In this document: piece after piece, positions 7,299-12,459 of the stretch | Layout: each line of letters starts with the position of its first letter | How positions within the stretch are numbered: position 1 is the first letter of the stretch | Origin: CAXBID01 sp963975495 | GTDB lineage: Bacteria; Bacteroidota; Bacteroidia; Flavobacteriales; Flavobacteriaceae | DNA length: 12,459 bases | NCBI GenBank assembly: GCA_963975495.1 | Contig: CAXBID010000100.1 | Span: forward strand, 1-12,459 | Reading direction: 5' to 3' | The notes under the pieces: model-generated | Seen by the model: only the letters and a program-made list of their open reading frames with translations | The model's database searches: none | What the model was told of the DNA's origin: nothing | Made by a program: the position numbers and the translations under genes

Positions 7299-7330
7299 CC
7301 TCTCCCTTAACCCCTCTCCTAGGGAAAGGG
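7299..7330. repeat. CT/AG-rich repeat overlapping the 3' end of bioF
   Basis: The segment CCTCTCCCTTAACCCCTCTC then CTAGGGAAAGGG is an imperfect palindrome centred on CCTAGG (7318-7323). Its type is common between Bacteroidota genes from memory. It supplies the last residues of BioF (FPFP) and the TAG stop. Confidence 0.5.
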
Positions 7331-8521
7331 AAATTCATTTAAGTTTTCTTTTAATATTTGTAATGCGCTTTTAATTTCATCTTTTGTATTGAAGGCATGA
7401 ATGCAAAAACGTAAGCGTTCTTCGTTTTTAGGAACCGTTGGTGGTAAAATGGGCTTTACATCAAAACCATTTTCTTGCAGTTTTTTTGCGACTAATTTTA
7501 CTGTTTCGTTACCAGAGATGATGCAGGAATGTATGGCGGAATGGCTTTCAATAAATCCCCATTGTCTTTTGGGCATTTCCCCGGAAGGGAAAATATTCAA
7601 GTTTAATCGTTTAATTTCAGACTTAAAAAACTGAATATTTTGATATAGGGTATTTCTACTTTTACTATTAATCATTTCATGATATGCCGAATGAATAGTT
7701 GCCAAACTGTGTGGTGGTAATGCTGTTGTGTAGATAAAACTTCGTGAAAAATTTACCAGATATTCTTTTAGCCATTCACTTCCTAAAATAGCTGCGCCGT
7801 GGCAACCCAAAGCTTTTCCAAAGGTTATGATTCTGGCGAAAATAGCATTTTGAAGTTTTAAATCTTGTATAAGTCCAACGCCACGTTCGCCAAAAACACC
7901 AACAGCGTGTGCTTCATCAATAACTAAATAAGCATTATATTTTTTAGATAAGTTTGAAAGTTCGACTAGATTTGGAGAATCGCCATCCATAGAGAAAACA
8001 GATTCTGTAACGATATAAATATTTTGATGGGATTCTGAAACAAGTTCAGAATGACGAAGCATTAGCTTTTCTAATGCTTCTAAATCATTATGTCTATACT
8101 TGTACGCTTTAGCGTTGCTCATTTTTATACCATCCCGAATGGAAGCATGAATATATTCATCGTATAAAATAATATCTCCGCGTTGCGGAATACATGAGAA
8201 AAAACCAATATTTGCGTCGTAACCAGAATTGAATAGTAAAGCAGATTCACTATTATGAAAGTCTGCCAACATAGGTTCTAAAATATTAAATAAGTGATGA
8301 TTCCCAGATAACAATCGCGAACCTGTGGCACCGTTTTGTGTAATATTATGTCCTTTTAAAAATTCGTGGGTCGCATTAAAAATGGTTTCAGATTTTGAAA
8401 ACCCTAAATAATCGTTTGAAGAAAAATCGATTAGTTTATTTTGATTACCAAGTTGCCTTAGAGCATTTGTGTTTTCACGCTCTTCAAGTCTAGATTTTAA
8501 CTTTTGTGGCAAACCATTCAT
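7319..8521 (-). CDS. bioF: 8-amino-7-oxononanoate synthase (KAPA synthase) with repeat-derived inserts
   Basis: BioF condenses a pimeloyl thioester with alanine, releasing CO2, to give KAPA. The 400-residue protein is a PLP alpha-oxoamine synthase: SSNDYLGFS (34-42), NGATGSRLLSGNHHLFNILE (63-82), FNSGYDANIGF (97-107), DEYIHASIRDG (121-131), VTESVFSMDGD (171-181), DEAHAVGVFG (202-211), the Schiff-base lysine K236 in ITFGKALGCHGAAI, and PPTVPKNEERLRFC (360-373). Two inserts interrupt the family pattern in frame: RHSELVSES (156-164) before the VTESVFSMDGD strand, and about 13 residues FPSGEMPKRQWGF (311-323) before SHSAIHSCII. The tail FPFP and stop come from a third repeat. All catalytic motifs remain, so the enzyme is probably active. 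It is the first gene of the bio cluster, divergent from the M61 gene by 39 bp. Confidence 0.95.
   Translation of the reverse strand: MNGLPQKLKSRLEERENTNALRQLGNQNKLIDFSSNDYLGFSKSETIFNATHEFLKGHNITQNGATGSRLLSGNHHLFNILEPMLADFHNSESALLFNSGYDANIGFFSCIPQRGDIILYDEYIHASIRDGIKMSNAKAYKYRHNDLEALEKLMLRHSELVSESHQNIYIVTESVFSMDGDSPNLVELSNLSKKYNAYLVIDEAHAVGVFGERGVGLIQDLKLQNAIFARIITFGKALGCHGAAILGSEWLKEYLVNFSRSFIYTTALPPHSLATIHSAYHEMINSKSRNTLYQNIQFFKSEIKRLNLNIFPSGEMPKRQWGFIESHSAIHSCIISGNETVKLVAKKLQENGFDVKPILPPTVPKNEERLRFCIHAFNTKDEIKSALQILKENLNEFPFP
7553..7590. repeat. Probable repeat-derived insert in bioF encoding residues 311-323
   Basis: The stretch AAATCCCCATTGTCTTTTGG then GCATTTCCCCGGAAGGGA is GC-rich relative to the gene. 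TTCCC and GGGAA lie around a short loop within 7576-7590. It encodes a segment with no counterpart in E. coli BioF as I recall it (there the strand before SAIQPLI is followed directly). I recall similar sequence as an intergenic repeat in Bacteroidota, but no second copy is in this window. Confidence 0.5.
8031..8056 (-). repeat. Palindromic repeat in frame inside bioF, encoding RHSELVSES
   Basis: Perfect 8-bp arms ATTCTGAA (8032-8039) and TTCAGAAT (8045-8052) around ACAAG. The minus strand reads CGTCATTCTGAACTTGTTTC then AGAATC, a repeat very common in Bacteroidota as I know it, here translated as RHSELVSES at BioF residues 156-164. Confidence 0.8.
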
Positions 8522-8560
8522 ATGACAAAAATACTATCTTAGTGGCTTAAAATTTACCTC
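8522..8560. promoter_or_regulatory. 39-bp divergent gap that must start both bioF and the M61 gene unless promoters lie inside genes
   Basis: Forward, TATCTTAG (8535-8542) is one base off TAnnTTTG and 18 nt before the M61 ATG. On the minus strand TATTTTTG (8533-8526) is an exact match but only 4 nt before the bioF ATG, which would make a leaderless transcript. Neither has a convincing -33 element. I see no palindrome of the BirA-operator type here. Confidence 0.3.
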
Positions 8561-10345
8561 ATGGATAGATTTCTTTTTTGTTTGTTTTTTTTAACCGTTA
8601 ATTCTATACTTTTTGCACAAATTTCGTCAACTTATACCATTTCATTTGAAAACGCAGTTCACCACGAAGCTTTTGTTGAAGCTACATTTTCAAACTTAAA
8701 AGCTGATGCTATTACTTTTAGAATGAGTAGAACATCGCCTGGGCGTTACGCGTTGCATGAATTTATAAAAAATATTTATGGCGTTAAAGTAACCGATAGC
8801 AAAGGAAATATCTTGGATGCTACCAGACCAGACCCCTATTCTTGGCATGTGAAAGGGCACGACGGCACTATAAAAGTGAGTTATATATTGTTTGCAAATA
8901 GAGGTGATGGCACCTATTCCCAAATTGATGAAACCCATGCACACCTTAATATTCCAGCTACTTTTATTTATGTGCCTAGTTTAGAAAATGATGGTATTGA
9001 GGTTACATTTAATACACGTGAAGATTTAAATTGGAAGGTTGCCACACAGTTAAAACCTTTAAACGGGAATACCTATTGTGCGCCAAATCTTCAATATTTT
9101 ATGGATAGCCCAACGGAGATGAGCAATTTTAGCAAACGGGCTTTTAATGTTGATGGGCAAACCATAAATTTTGTGTTGCATCACAACGGAACAGAACCAG
9201 AATTAGACACTTATTTTGAGAACATAAAGAAGATTGTATTACAAGAAAAAGCTGTTTTTGGAGAGCTTCCAAAGTTTGATTATAGAAATTATACGTTTTT
9301 AGCATGTTATACTCCAAATGCTTCGGGAGATGGTATGGAACACCGAAATTCAACCATTTTAACCAGTACAAGAGCTTTAGCAAATGGTGGTATGGAGCGA
9401 AATATTGGAACGGTATCGCATGAGTTTTTTCATAGTTGGAATGTAGAACGTATTCGTCCAGATGCTTTAGAACCTTTTAAATTTGATGAAGCCAATATGA
9501 GTGGAGCGCTTTGGTTTGCTGAAGGTTTTACTAGTTATTATACTTCGTTAATCTTATGTAGAGCAGGTTTATTAAGTCGCGAAGATTATATAAAGGGCTT
9601 AACAGGAAGCTTTAATTATGTGTGGAATTCTCCAGGGCGAAAATTCTTCAATCCTATTGAAATGAGCTATCAAGCACCATTTGTTGATGCGGCACGTTCA
9701 GTAGATCCCGTAAATAGAAGCAATACCTTTATTTCATATTATTCCTATGGAAGTATGCTTGGGTTAGCTTTAGATTTATCACTTCGTGAGAAAGGGTTGA
9801 GTTTAGATGATTATATGAGGCTAATCTGGATAACCTATGGAGAGCAAGAAAAACCTTATAAAATTGAAGATTTACACAACACTTTAAAGGATTATGCTGG
9901 AACAGATTTCGGGAATCATTTTTTTAATAATTACATCTACAAAAGTAATATGCCCGATATGAAACGCCTTTTAAATATGGTTGGGGTATCGTTAACCCAA
10001 GACAATACCAAAATTGATTTTGGTGCACGGGTTAAATATAGTTTGATTACTGAGAATACAACTATGGGGCTTTCAGCCTACAACGCTGGATTAGAAAGTG
10101 GGGATAAAATTCTTAAAGTGAATTACGTTTTAATAGATGAATCTGTCAATTTTGATGCTGTAATAAATATGTTTAAACCAAATGATGAAATTAAAGTGGT
10201 TTATGAACGTTTTGGAGAAACAAAGGAAACAATTGTAACATTACAAGCTAGTAAAGATTATACTTTAAATGTTTTTGAATCTGAGAACTTAAAATTGGAT
10301 GAAAAACAAAAAGCATTACGCGAAGCTTGGTTGCAGGTTAAATAG
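8561..10345 (+). CDS. Secreted M61 family metallopeptidase with C-terminal PDZ domain
   Basis: A 594-residue exported zinc peptidase of the M61 (glycyl aminopeptidase) family. A signal peptide covers residues 1-19 (ending SILFAQ). Residues about 22-190 form the beta-rich N-terminal domain (RTSPGRYALHEF, 57-68). The catalytic domain has GDGMEHRNS (256-264), HEFFHSWNVERIRP (287-300, zinc ligands H287 and H291, general base E288) and WFAEGFTSYYTSL (318-330, third ligand E321). A PDZ-like domain follows at about 500-562 (GLSAYNAGLESGDKILKVN). All active-site residues are intact. It is expected in the periplasm and probably degrades peptides with N-terminal small residues. No functional link to biotin is evident beyond sharing the intergenic region with bioF. 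No terminator is obvious in the 151 bp that follow. Confidence 0.93.
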   Translation: MDRFLFCLFFLTVNSILFAQISSTYTISFENAVHHEAFVEATFSNLKADAITFRMSRTSPGRYALHEFIKNIYGVKVTDSKGNILDATRPDPYSWHVKGHDGTIKVSYILFANRGDGTYSQIDETHAHLNIPATFIYVPSLENDGIEVTFNTREDLNWKVATQLKPLNGNTYCAPNLQYFMDSPTEMSNFSKRAFNVDGQTINFVLHHNGTEPELDTYFENIKKIVLQEKAVFGELPKFDYRNYTFLACYTPNASGDGMEHRNSTILTSTRALANGGMERNIGTVSHEFFHSWNVERIRPDALEPFKFDEANMSGALWFAEGFTSYYTSLILCRAGLLSREDYIKGLTGSFNYVWNSPGRKFFNPIEMSYQAPFVDAARSVDPVNRSNTFISYYSYGSMLGLALDLSLREKGLSLDDYMRLIWITYGEQEKPYKIEDLHNTLKDYAGTDFGNHFFNNYIYKSNMPDMKRLLNMVGVSLTQDNTKIDFGARVKYSLITENTTMGLSAYNAGLESGDKILKVNYVLIDESVNFDAVINMFKPNDEIKVVYERFGETKETIVTLQASKDYTLNVFESENLKLDEKQKALREAWLQVK

Positions 10346-10442
10346 CTTTTCAATTTATTTTGAAATGGTCATTTTTCATCTTATTCCCTAAGACAAACTT
10401 CTTTATACGTTAAGACTAAAAATATCTTTTTTTAATAAAAAA

Positions 10443-10459
10443 TTATTGTTTATCAATAA
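10443..10459 (+). promoter_or_regulatory. Operator-like palindrome, site 1 (overlaps -33)
   Basis: TTATTGTTTATCAATAA is an inverted repeat TTATTG-N5-CAATAA. It is 15 of 17 identical to the reverse complement of site 2 (10474-10490), and the centres are 31 bp apart, about three helical turns. It covers the -33 TTG. Likely bound by the HTH protein of the same operon. Confidence 0.65.
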
Positions 10460-10473
10460 TTTTATTATATTTG
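10446..10473 (+). promoter_or_regulatory. Bacteroidota promoter of the DUF2975-DUF2975-HTH operon
   Basis: TTG (10446-10448), 17-nt spacer, TATATTTG (10466-10473), an exact TAnnTTTG. The ATG at 10497 is 23 nt beyond the -7 box. The two operator-like palindromes cover the -33 and abut the -7 box. Confidence 0.75.
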
Positions 10474-10490
10474 TTATCGATAAACGATAA
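10474..10490 (-). promoter_or_regulatory. Operator-like palindrome, site 2 (abuts -7 box)
   Basis: TTATCGATAAACGATAA is an inverted repeat TTATCG-N5-CGATAA starting right after the -7 box, where a bound repressor would block the transcription start. Its reverse complement differs from site 1 at two symmetric positions only. Confidence 0.65.
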
Positions 10491-10496
10491 TATAAA

Positions 10497-11024
10497 ATGA
10501 AACAATTAGCTTATATCTCATCAAAACTGCTCTTTTATTTCTTTTCAAGTTTATTTCTTTTTATAATGGTATTTTCAATACTATCCTATTTTGAATATAA
10601 ATTTGATATACAAATCCCGCTTGTAGAAGTTCTGGAAAATCATTCAAAAATCAAAGTTCCCCTTTTAGGTTTACGTATAAATGTTCCACATAGTTATTCT
10701 ATTCTTATTATGTGGGCTGCAATGCTATATTATGCTATTTATTTTTATGCGTTTAAAGAATTTCTTAAAGTGTTTATTGAAAAAAAGGTATTTGAAGCTA
10801 AATCGTTAAAACGATTACGCTTTTTCTTAAAACTAAATCTTATTCCTTTAGTTTATATTATAATATTTACAGCTTCATTTCTATTAAGAGGAGCGGATTT
10901 ACGTCTTCATGATGATTATTTTATTGTGTTAGCTCACTTAGTAGTAGCTTTTTTAATATATCTATACCTAGATATTCTGAGAAAGGGAAAACATATACAA
11001 GAAGAAAACGACTTAACAATTTAA
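10497..11024 (+). CDS. DUF2975 family membrane protein, first copy
   Basis: A 175-residue protein with four predicted membrane helices at about 10-32, 67-86, 110-130 and 142-161. The segment between helices 2 and 3 (FKEFLKVFIEKKVFEAKSLKRLRFF) fits the DUF2975 pattern of an amphipathic stretch with a phenylalanine before helix 3, and the protein ends in the family's charged tail EENDLTI. The biochemical function of DUF2975 is unknown. The stop TAA is followed by CT and the ATG of the second copy, so the two are almost certainly co-translated from one mRNA. Upstream is a strong promoter with two operators. Confidence 0.85.
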   Translation: MKQLAYISSKLLFYFFSSLFLFIMVFSILSYFEYKFDIQIPLVEVLENHSKIKVPLLGLRINVPHSYSILIMWAAMLYYAIYFYAFKEFLKVFIEKKVFEAKSLKRLRFFLKLNLIPLVYIIIFTASFLLRGADLRLHDDYFIVLAHLVVAFLIYLYLDILRKGKHIQEENDLTI

Positions 11025-11029
11025 CTATG
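11013..11029 (+). repeat. Junction direct repeat, copy 1 (TTAACAATTTAACTATG)
   Basis: This 17-nt string spans the end of the first DUF2975 gene (LTI-stop), a CT spacer and the next ATG. It recurs identically at 11540-11556 at the end of the second DUF2975 gene, and 13 nt of it (TAACAATTTAACT) recur at 11803-11815. Confidence 0.8.
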
Positions 11030-11551
11030 AAAGACAACACTAAAATACTCACCATAATCACTTATGCGGTTTTATTATCAGCTGTGTCTATTCTGCTCAA
11101 CGATATGCGTGAGTTTGATTTTAATCAGTTTGAAGACTTTCAAAATTGGGCAAAAACGGCTGATAAAAACGAAAGTTGGTTTACATCTCAAAATGTCATC
11201 CAATGGAGTTATTATACCATTAGTGCTGGATTATTCTTTTGGAGAGGTTATCTTATTTATGGCTTTTCATATTTTTTATCCATTCTGAAAGAAATTGAAA
11301 ACGGAAATTATTTTAGTGATAAGAATATTAAGTATTTTAAAAAGATTGGAAATATTTTTATTTGGTACACCATCAATGTTTTAGTATTACGCTTTTTATT
11401 AGCAGCCATTAACAAATCTACATTTAACTTTCTTAATGAACTTAAAGCAGAATTCACTTTTTTAATTCCAGCTGGATTAGCTTTTTATATTCTTGCTGAA
11501 ATTTTCAAACGAGGAAAACAGACTGAAGAGGAAAATGAATTAACAATTTAA
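11027..11551 (+). CDS. DUF2975 family membrane protein, second copy
   Basis: A 174-residue paralogue of the preceding gene with helices at about 6-25, 60-80, 108-127 and 141-160. It carries the more typical DUF2975 signature EIENGNYFSDKNIKYFKKIG (89-108) and the same tail (EEENELTI). Overall sequence identity to the first copy is low by eye outside the tail, so the duplication is old or the copies have diverged in role, possibly as a heteromer. It begins 2 nt after the previous stop and ends 2 nt before the HTH gene. Confidence 0.88.
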   Translation: MKDNTKILTIITYAVLLSAVSILLNDMREFDFNQFEDFQNWAKTADKNESWFTSQNVIQWSYYTISAGLFFWRGYLIYGFSYFLSILKEIENGNYFSDKNIKYFKKIGNIFIWYTINVLVLRFLLAAINKSTFNFLNELKAEFTFLIPAGLAFYILAEIFKRGKQTEEENELTI

Positions 11552-11556
11552 CTATG
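11540..11556 (+). repeat. Junction direct repeat, copy 2 (TTAACAATTTAACTATG)
   Basis: Identical to 11013-11029. It spans the second DUF2975 stop and the ATG of the HTH gene, giving both junctions the same TAA-CT-ATG layout. Confidence 0.8.
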
Positions 11557-11760
11557 CCAATAATCGTAAATCTTGATGTAATGCTCGCAAAACGCAAAAT
11601 GCGAAGCAATGAGTTGGCAGAAATAATTGATATAACACCTGCAAATTTATCTATTTTAAAATCGGGTAAAGCTAAGGCGATACGCTTTTCTACTTTAGAA
11701 GCTATTTGTAAAGCTTTAGACTGCCAACCTGCTGATATTTTAGAATATGTAGAAGATTAG
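11554..11760 (+). CDS. YozG-like Cro/C1-type HTH regulator
   Basis: A 68-residue single-domain XRE-type DNA-binding protein (HTH_26/YozG-like). Helices 2-3 lie in NELAEIIDITPANLSILKSG (19-38), followed by RFSTLEAICKALDCQPADILEY (44-65), the standard end of this family. It has no ligand-binding domain. The family is known to occur directly downstream of DUF2975 genes, and the two palindromes at the operon promoter are the natural binding sites; autoregulation is inference. The gene starts 2 nt after the DUF2975 stop and is followed 3 nt after its stop by a 33-bp perfect palindrome. Confidence 0.92.
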   Translation: MPIIVNLDVMLAKRKMRSNELAEIIDITPANLSILKSGKAKAIRFSTLEAICKALDCQPADILEYVED

Positions 11761-11763
11761 TAA

Positions 11764-11796
11764 AGACCTGTCAGGTTTTAAAAACCTGACAGGTCT
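11764..11796. repeat. 33-bp perfect palindrome, copy 2; candidate terminator of the HTH operon
   Basis: Identical over all 33 bp to 4477-4509 (arms AGACCTGTCAGGTTTT, central A at 11780). It begins 3 nt after the HTH stop codon. It has no U-run downstream, but the arm contains TTTT, so it could fold into a strong hairpin that ends or protects the mRNA. Confidence 0.85.
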
Positions 11797-11825
11797 AGTT
11801 TGTAACAATTTAACTTAAAAAATGG

Positions 11826-11833
11826 TATTTTTG
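11826..11833 (+). promoter_or_regulatory. -7 box (TATTTTTG) for the small secreted protein gene
   Basis: TATTTTTG is an exact TAnnTTTG match 25 nt before the ATG at 11859. A TTTG lies at 11799-11802 with a 23-nt spacer, at the long end of the accepted range. Confidence 0.5.
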
Positions 11834-11858
11834 AAATTAAATTAAATACATGCTTACT

Positions 11859-12326
11859 ATGAAAATATCTTTTTTTATCCTCTTATTTTTTATTTCAAGT
11901 TTTAGTTTCGCACAAAACAATCACATTGTAAAAACTGAAGACGGACGTCGTGTTTTATTAAAAGCCGATTTTACTTGGGAATATATTGATACCGAAATCC
12001 CTAAAACAAAAACCGTCAAAAAAAAGATTGCTGAGGTAAAAGAAAAATCAGAACCTGTTGAAAATAACGCTTGTAAACTAGCTGATGATTTTGAAGAACC
12101 AAAATTGGATAACAAAATTCAGAATCAATTAAAAAAGGGACGAGCAACGATATCCCATATAAAAAAGAAAGTAGCCAAAGATTATGATTGTACAGTTCAA
12201 GATGTGGTTTTGCTATCTGTTTCAGAAAAAAAGGCTAACGGAATATATGATTTTTGTGCCAATGGTAAAAAGGTAAGTTATAAGCGTGTTGGCAATTCTA
12301 TTATAGAAAAAGGAAAGTTTTTTTAA
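11859..12326 (+). CDS. Small secreted protein with DUF3157-like N-terminal motif
   Basis: 155 residues from the ATG at 11859, with a signal peptide (MKISFFILLFFISSFSFAQ). An ATG 9 nt earlier (11850) would add MLT, but the signal peptide is better formed from the second. The mature N-terminus, VKTEDGRRVLLKADFTWEYID, matches the DGR-x-V-x-L-x-x-D-x-TW-x-Y pattern that I associate with DUF3157 and related exported proteins. A Lys/Glu-rich linker (about residues 47-70) leads to a C-terminal region with three Cys (NACKLADD, YDCTVQD, YDFCANGK) and basic repeats. The function is unknown. It appears monocistronic, with its own -7 box. Confidence 0.7.
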   Translation: MKISFFILLFFISSFSFAQNNHIVKTEDGRRVLLKADFTWEYIDTEIPKTKTVKKKIAEVKEKSEPVENNACKLADDFEEPKLDNKIQNQLKKGRATISHIKKKVAKDYDCTVQDVVLLSVSEKKANGIYDFCANGKKVSYKRVGNSIIEKGKFF

Positions 12327-12348
12327 AAAAAGTTTAGTTTCAATAAAT

Positions 12349-12370
12349 AGACCTGTCAGGTTTTCAAAAC
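12349..12370. repeat. Half copy of the 33-bp palindrome
   Basis: AGACCTGTCAGGTTTT (12349-12364) is a complete left arm, followed by C and AAAAC; the right arm then diverges. It starts 22 nt after the stop of the secreted-protein gene. Confidence 0.8.
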
Positions 12371-12415
12371 TTTTCTGAAATTTATGTTTTTAGCAAAATG
12401 TCTTTTTTTAAAACT

Positions 12416-12437
12416 CCTTCCCTTTTTTAAGGGAAGG
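12416..12437. terminator. Perfect 9-bp stem-loop after the secreted-protein gene
   Basis: CCTTCCCTT (12416-12424), loop TTTT, AAGGGAAGG (12429-12437). No U-run follows on the plus strand. It resembles a common Bacteroidota intergenic repeat from memory and may serve as a terminator or be only a dispersed palindrome. Confidence 0.45.
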
Positions 12438-12459
12438 TGGCTTTGATTTCACTAAAAGA

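Noticed and set aside
7319..8521. bioF as a pseudogene because of inserts
   Set aside because: The inserts are in frame and all catalytic motifs, including K236 and DEAH, are intact.
8526..8533. Exact -7 box TATTTTTG for bioF on the minus strand
   Set aside because: It ends 4 nt before the bioF ATG with no -33 partner, so it may be chance in AT-rich DNA; noted only within the divergent gap entry.
8522..8560. BirA or other biotin operator between bioF and the M61 gene
   Set aside because: I looked for an inverted repeat of TTGT/ACAA or GTTAAC type and found none in the 39 bp; regulation of the cluster cannot be read from the sequence.

Overview
The window looks like a chromosomal stretch from a member of the Flavobacteriaceae (Bacteroidota). 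It is AT-rich, promoter -7 boxes match the Bacteroidota consensus TAnnTTTG, Shine-Dalgarno sequences are mostly absent, and the gene families (DUF2975 with a YozG-like regulator, M61 peptidase, JmjC-like cupin protein, small outer-membrane barrel) are typical of that group. No rRNA, tRNA, transposase, CRISPR array or phage gene is visible.

Layout. Positions 247-8521 are all on the minus strand and, read in that direction, form a biotin cluster: bioF (8521-7319), a DUF2007 zinc-ribbon membrane protein (7237-6824), bioD (6827-6195, overlapping the previous stop by 4 nt), bioA (5937-4672), a FabF-like ketoacyl synthase (4409-3189) and bioB (3139-2042). A JmjC/cupin-like protein (1682-822) and a small outer-membrane barrel protein (762-247) follow, probably as separate units. 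Divergent from bioF, 39 bp away, is a secreted M61 peptidase (8561-10345). Next comes a three-gene operon of two DUF2975 membrane proteins and a YozG-type HTH regulator (10497-11760), with a Bacteroidota promoter wrapped by two matching 17-bp operator-like palindromes. A small secreted protein (11859-12326) closes the window.

How the genes work together. BioF, BioA, BioD and BioB are the four late enzymes that turn pimeloyl-ACP (or pimeloyl-CoA) into biotin. The ketoacyl synthase has an intact Cys-His-His site and may help make the pimeloyl chain, but no bioC or bioH is visible here. The HTH gene most likely autoregulates the DUF2975 operon.

The most striking feature is a dense load of palindromic repeats of many families, concentrated in the biotin cluster. 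Several lie in frame inside coding sequence: inside the ketoacyl synthase, twice inside BioF, and across the C-termini of BioD and BioF. Others touch the stop codons of bioA and bioB. Two intergenic stretches (1743-1929 and 4519-4672) are copies, in opposite orientation, of one 150-190 bp element with three conserved blocks and potential multi-helix structure; they bracket the ketoacyl synthase and bioB. These elements are the best candidates for something undescribed.
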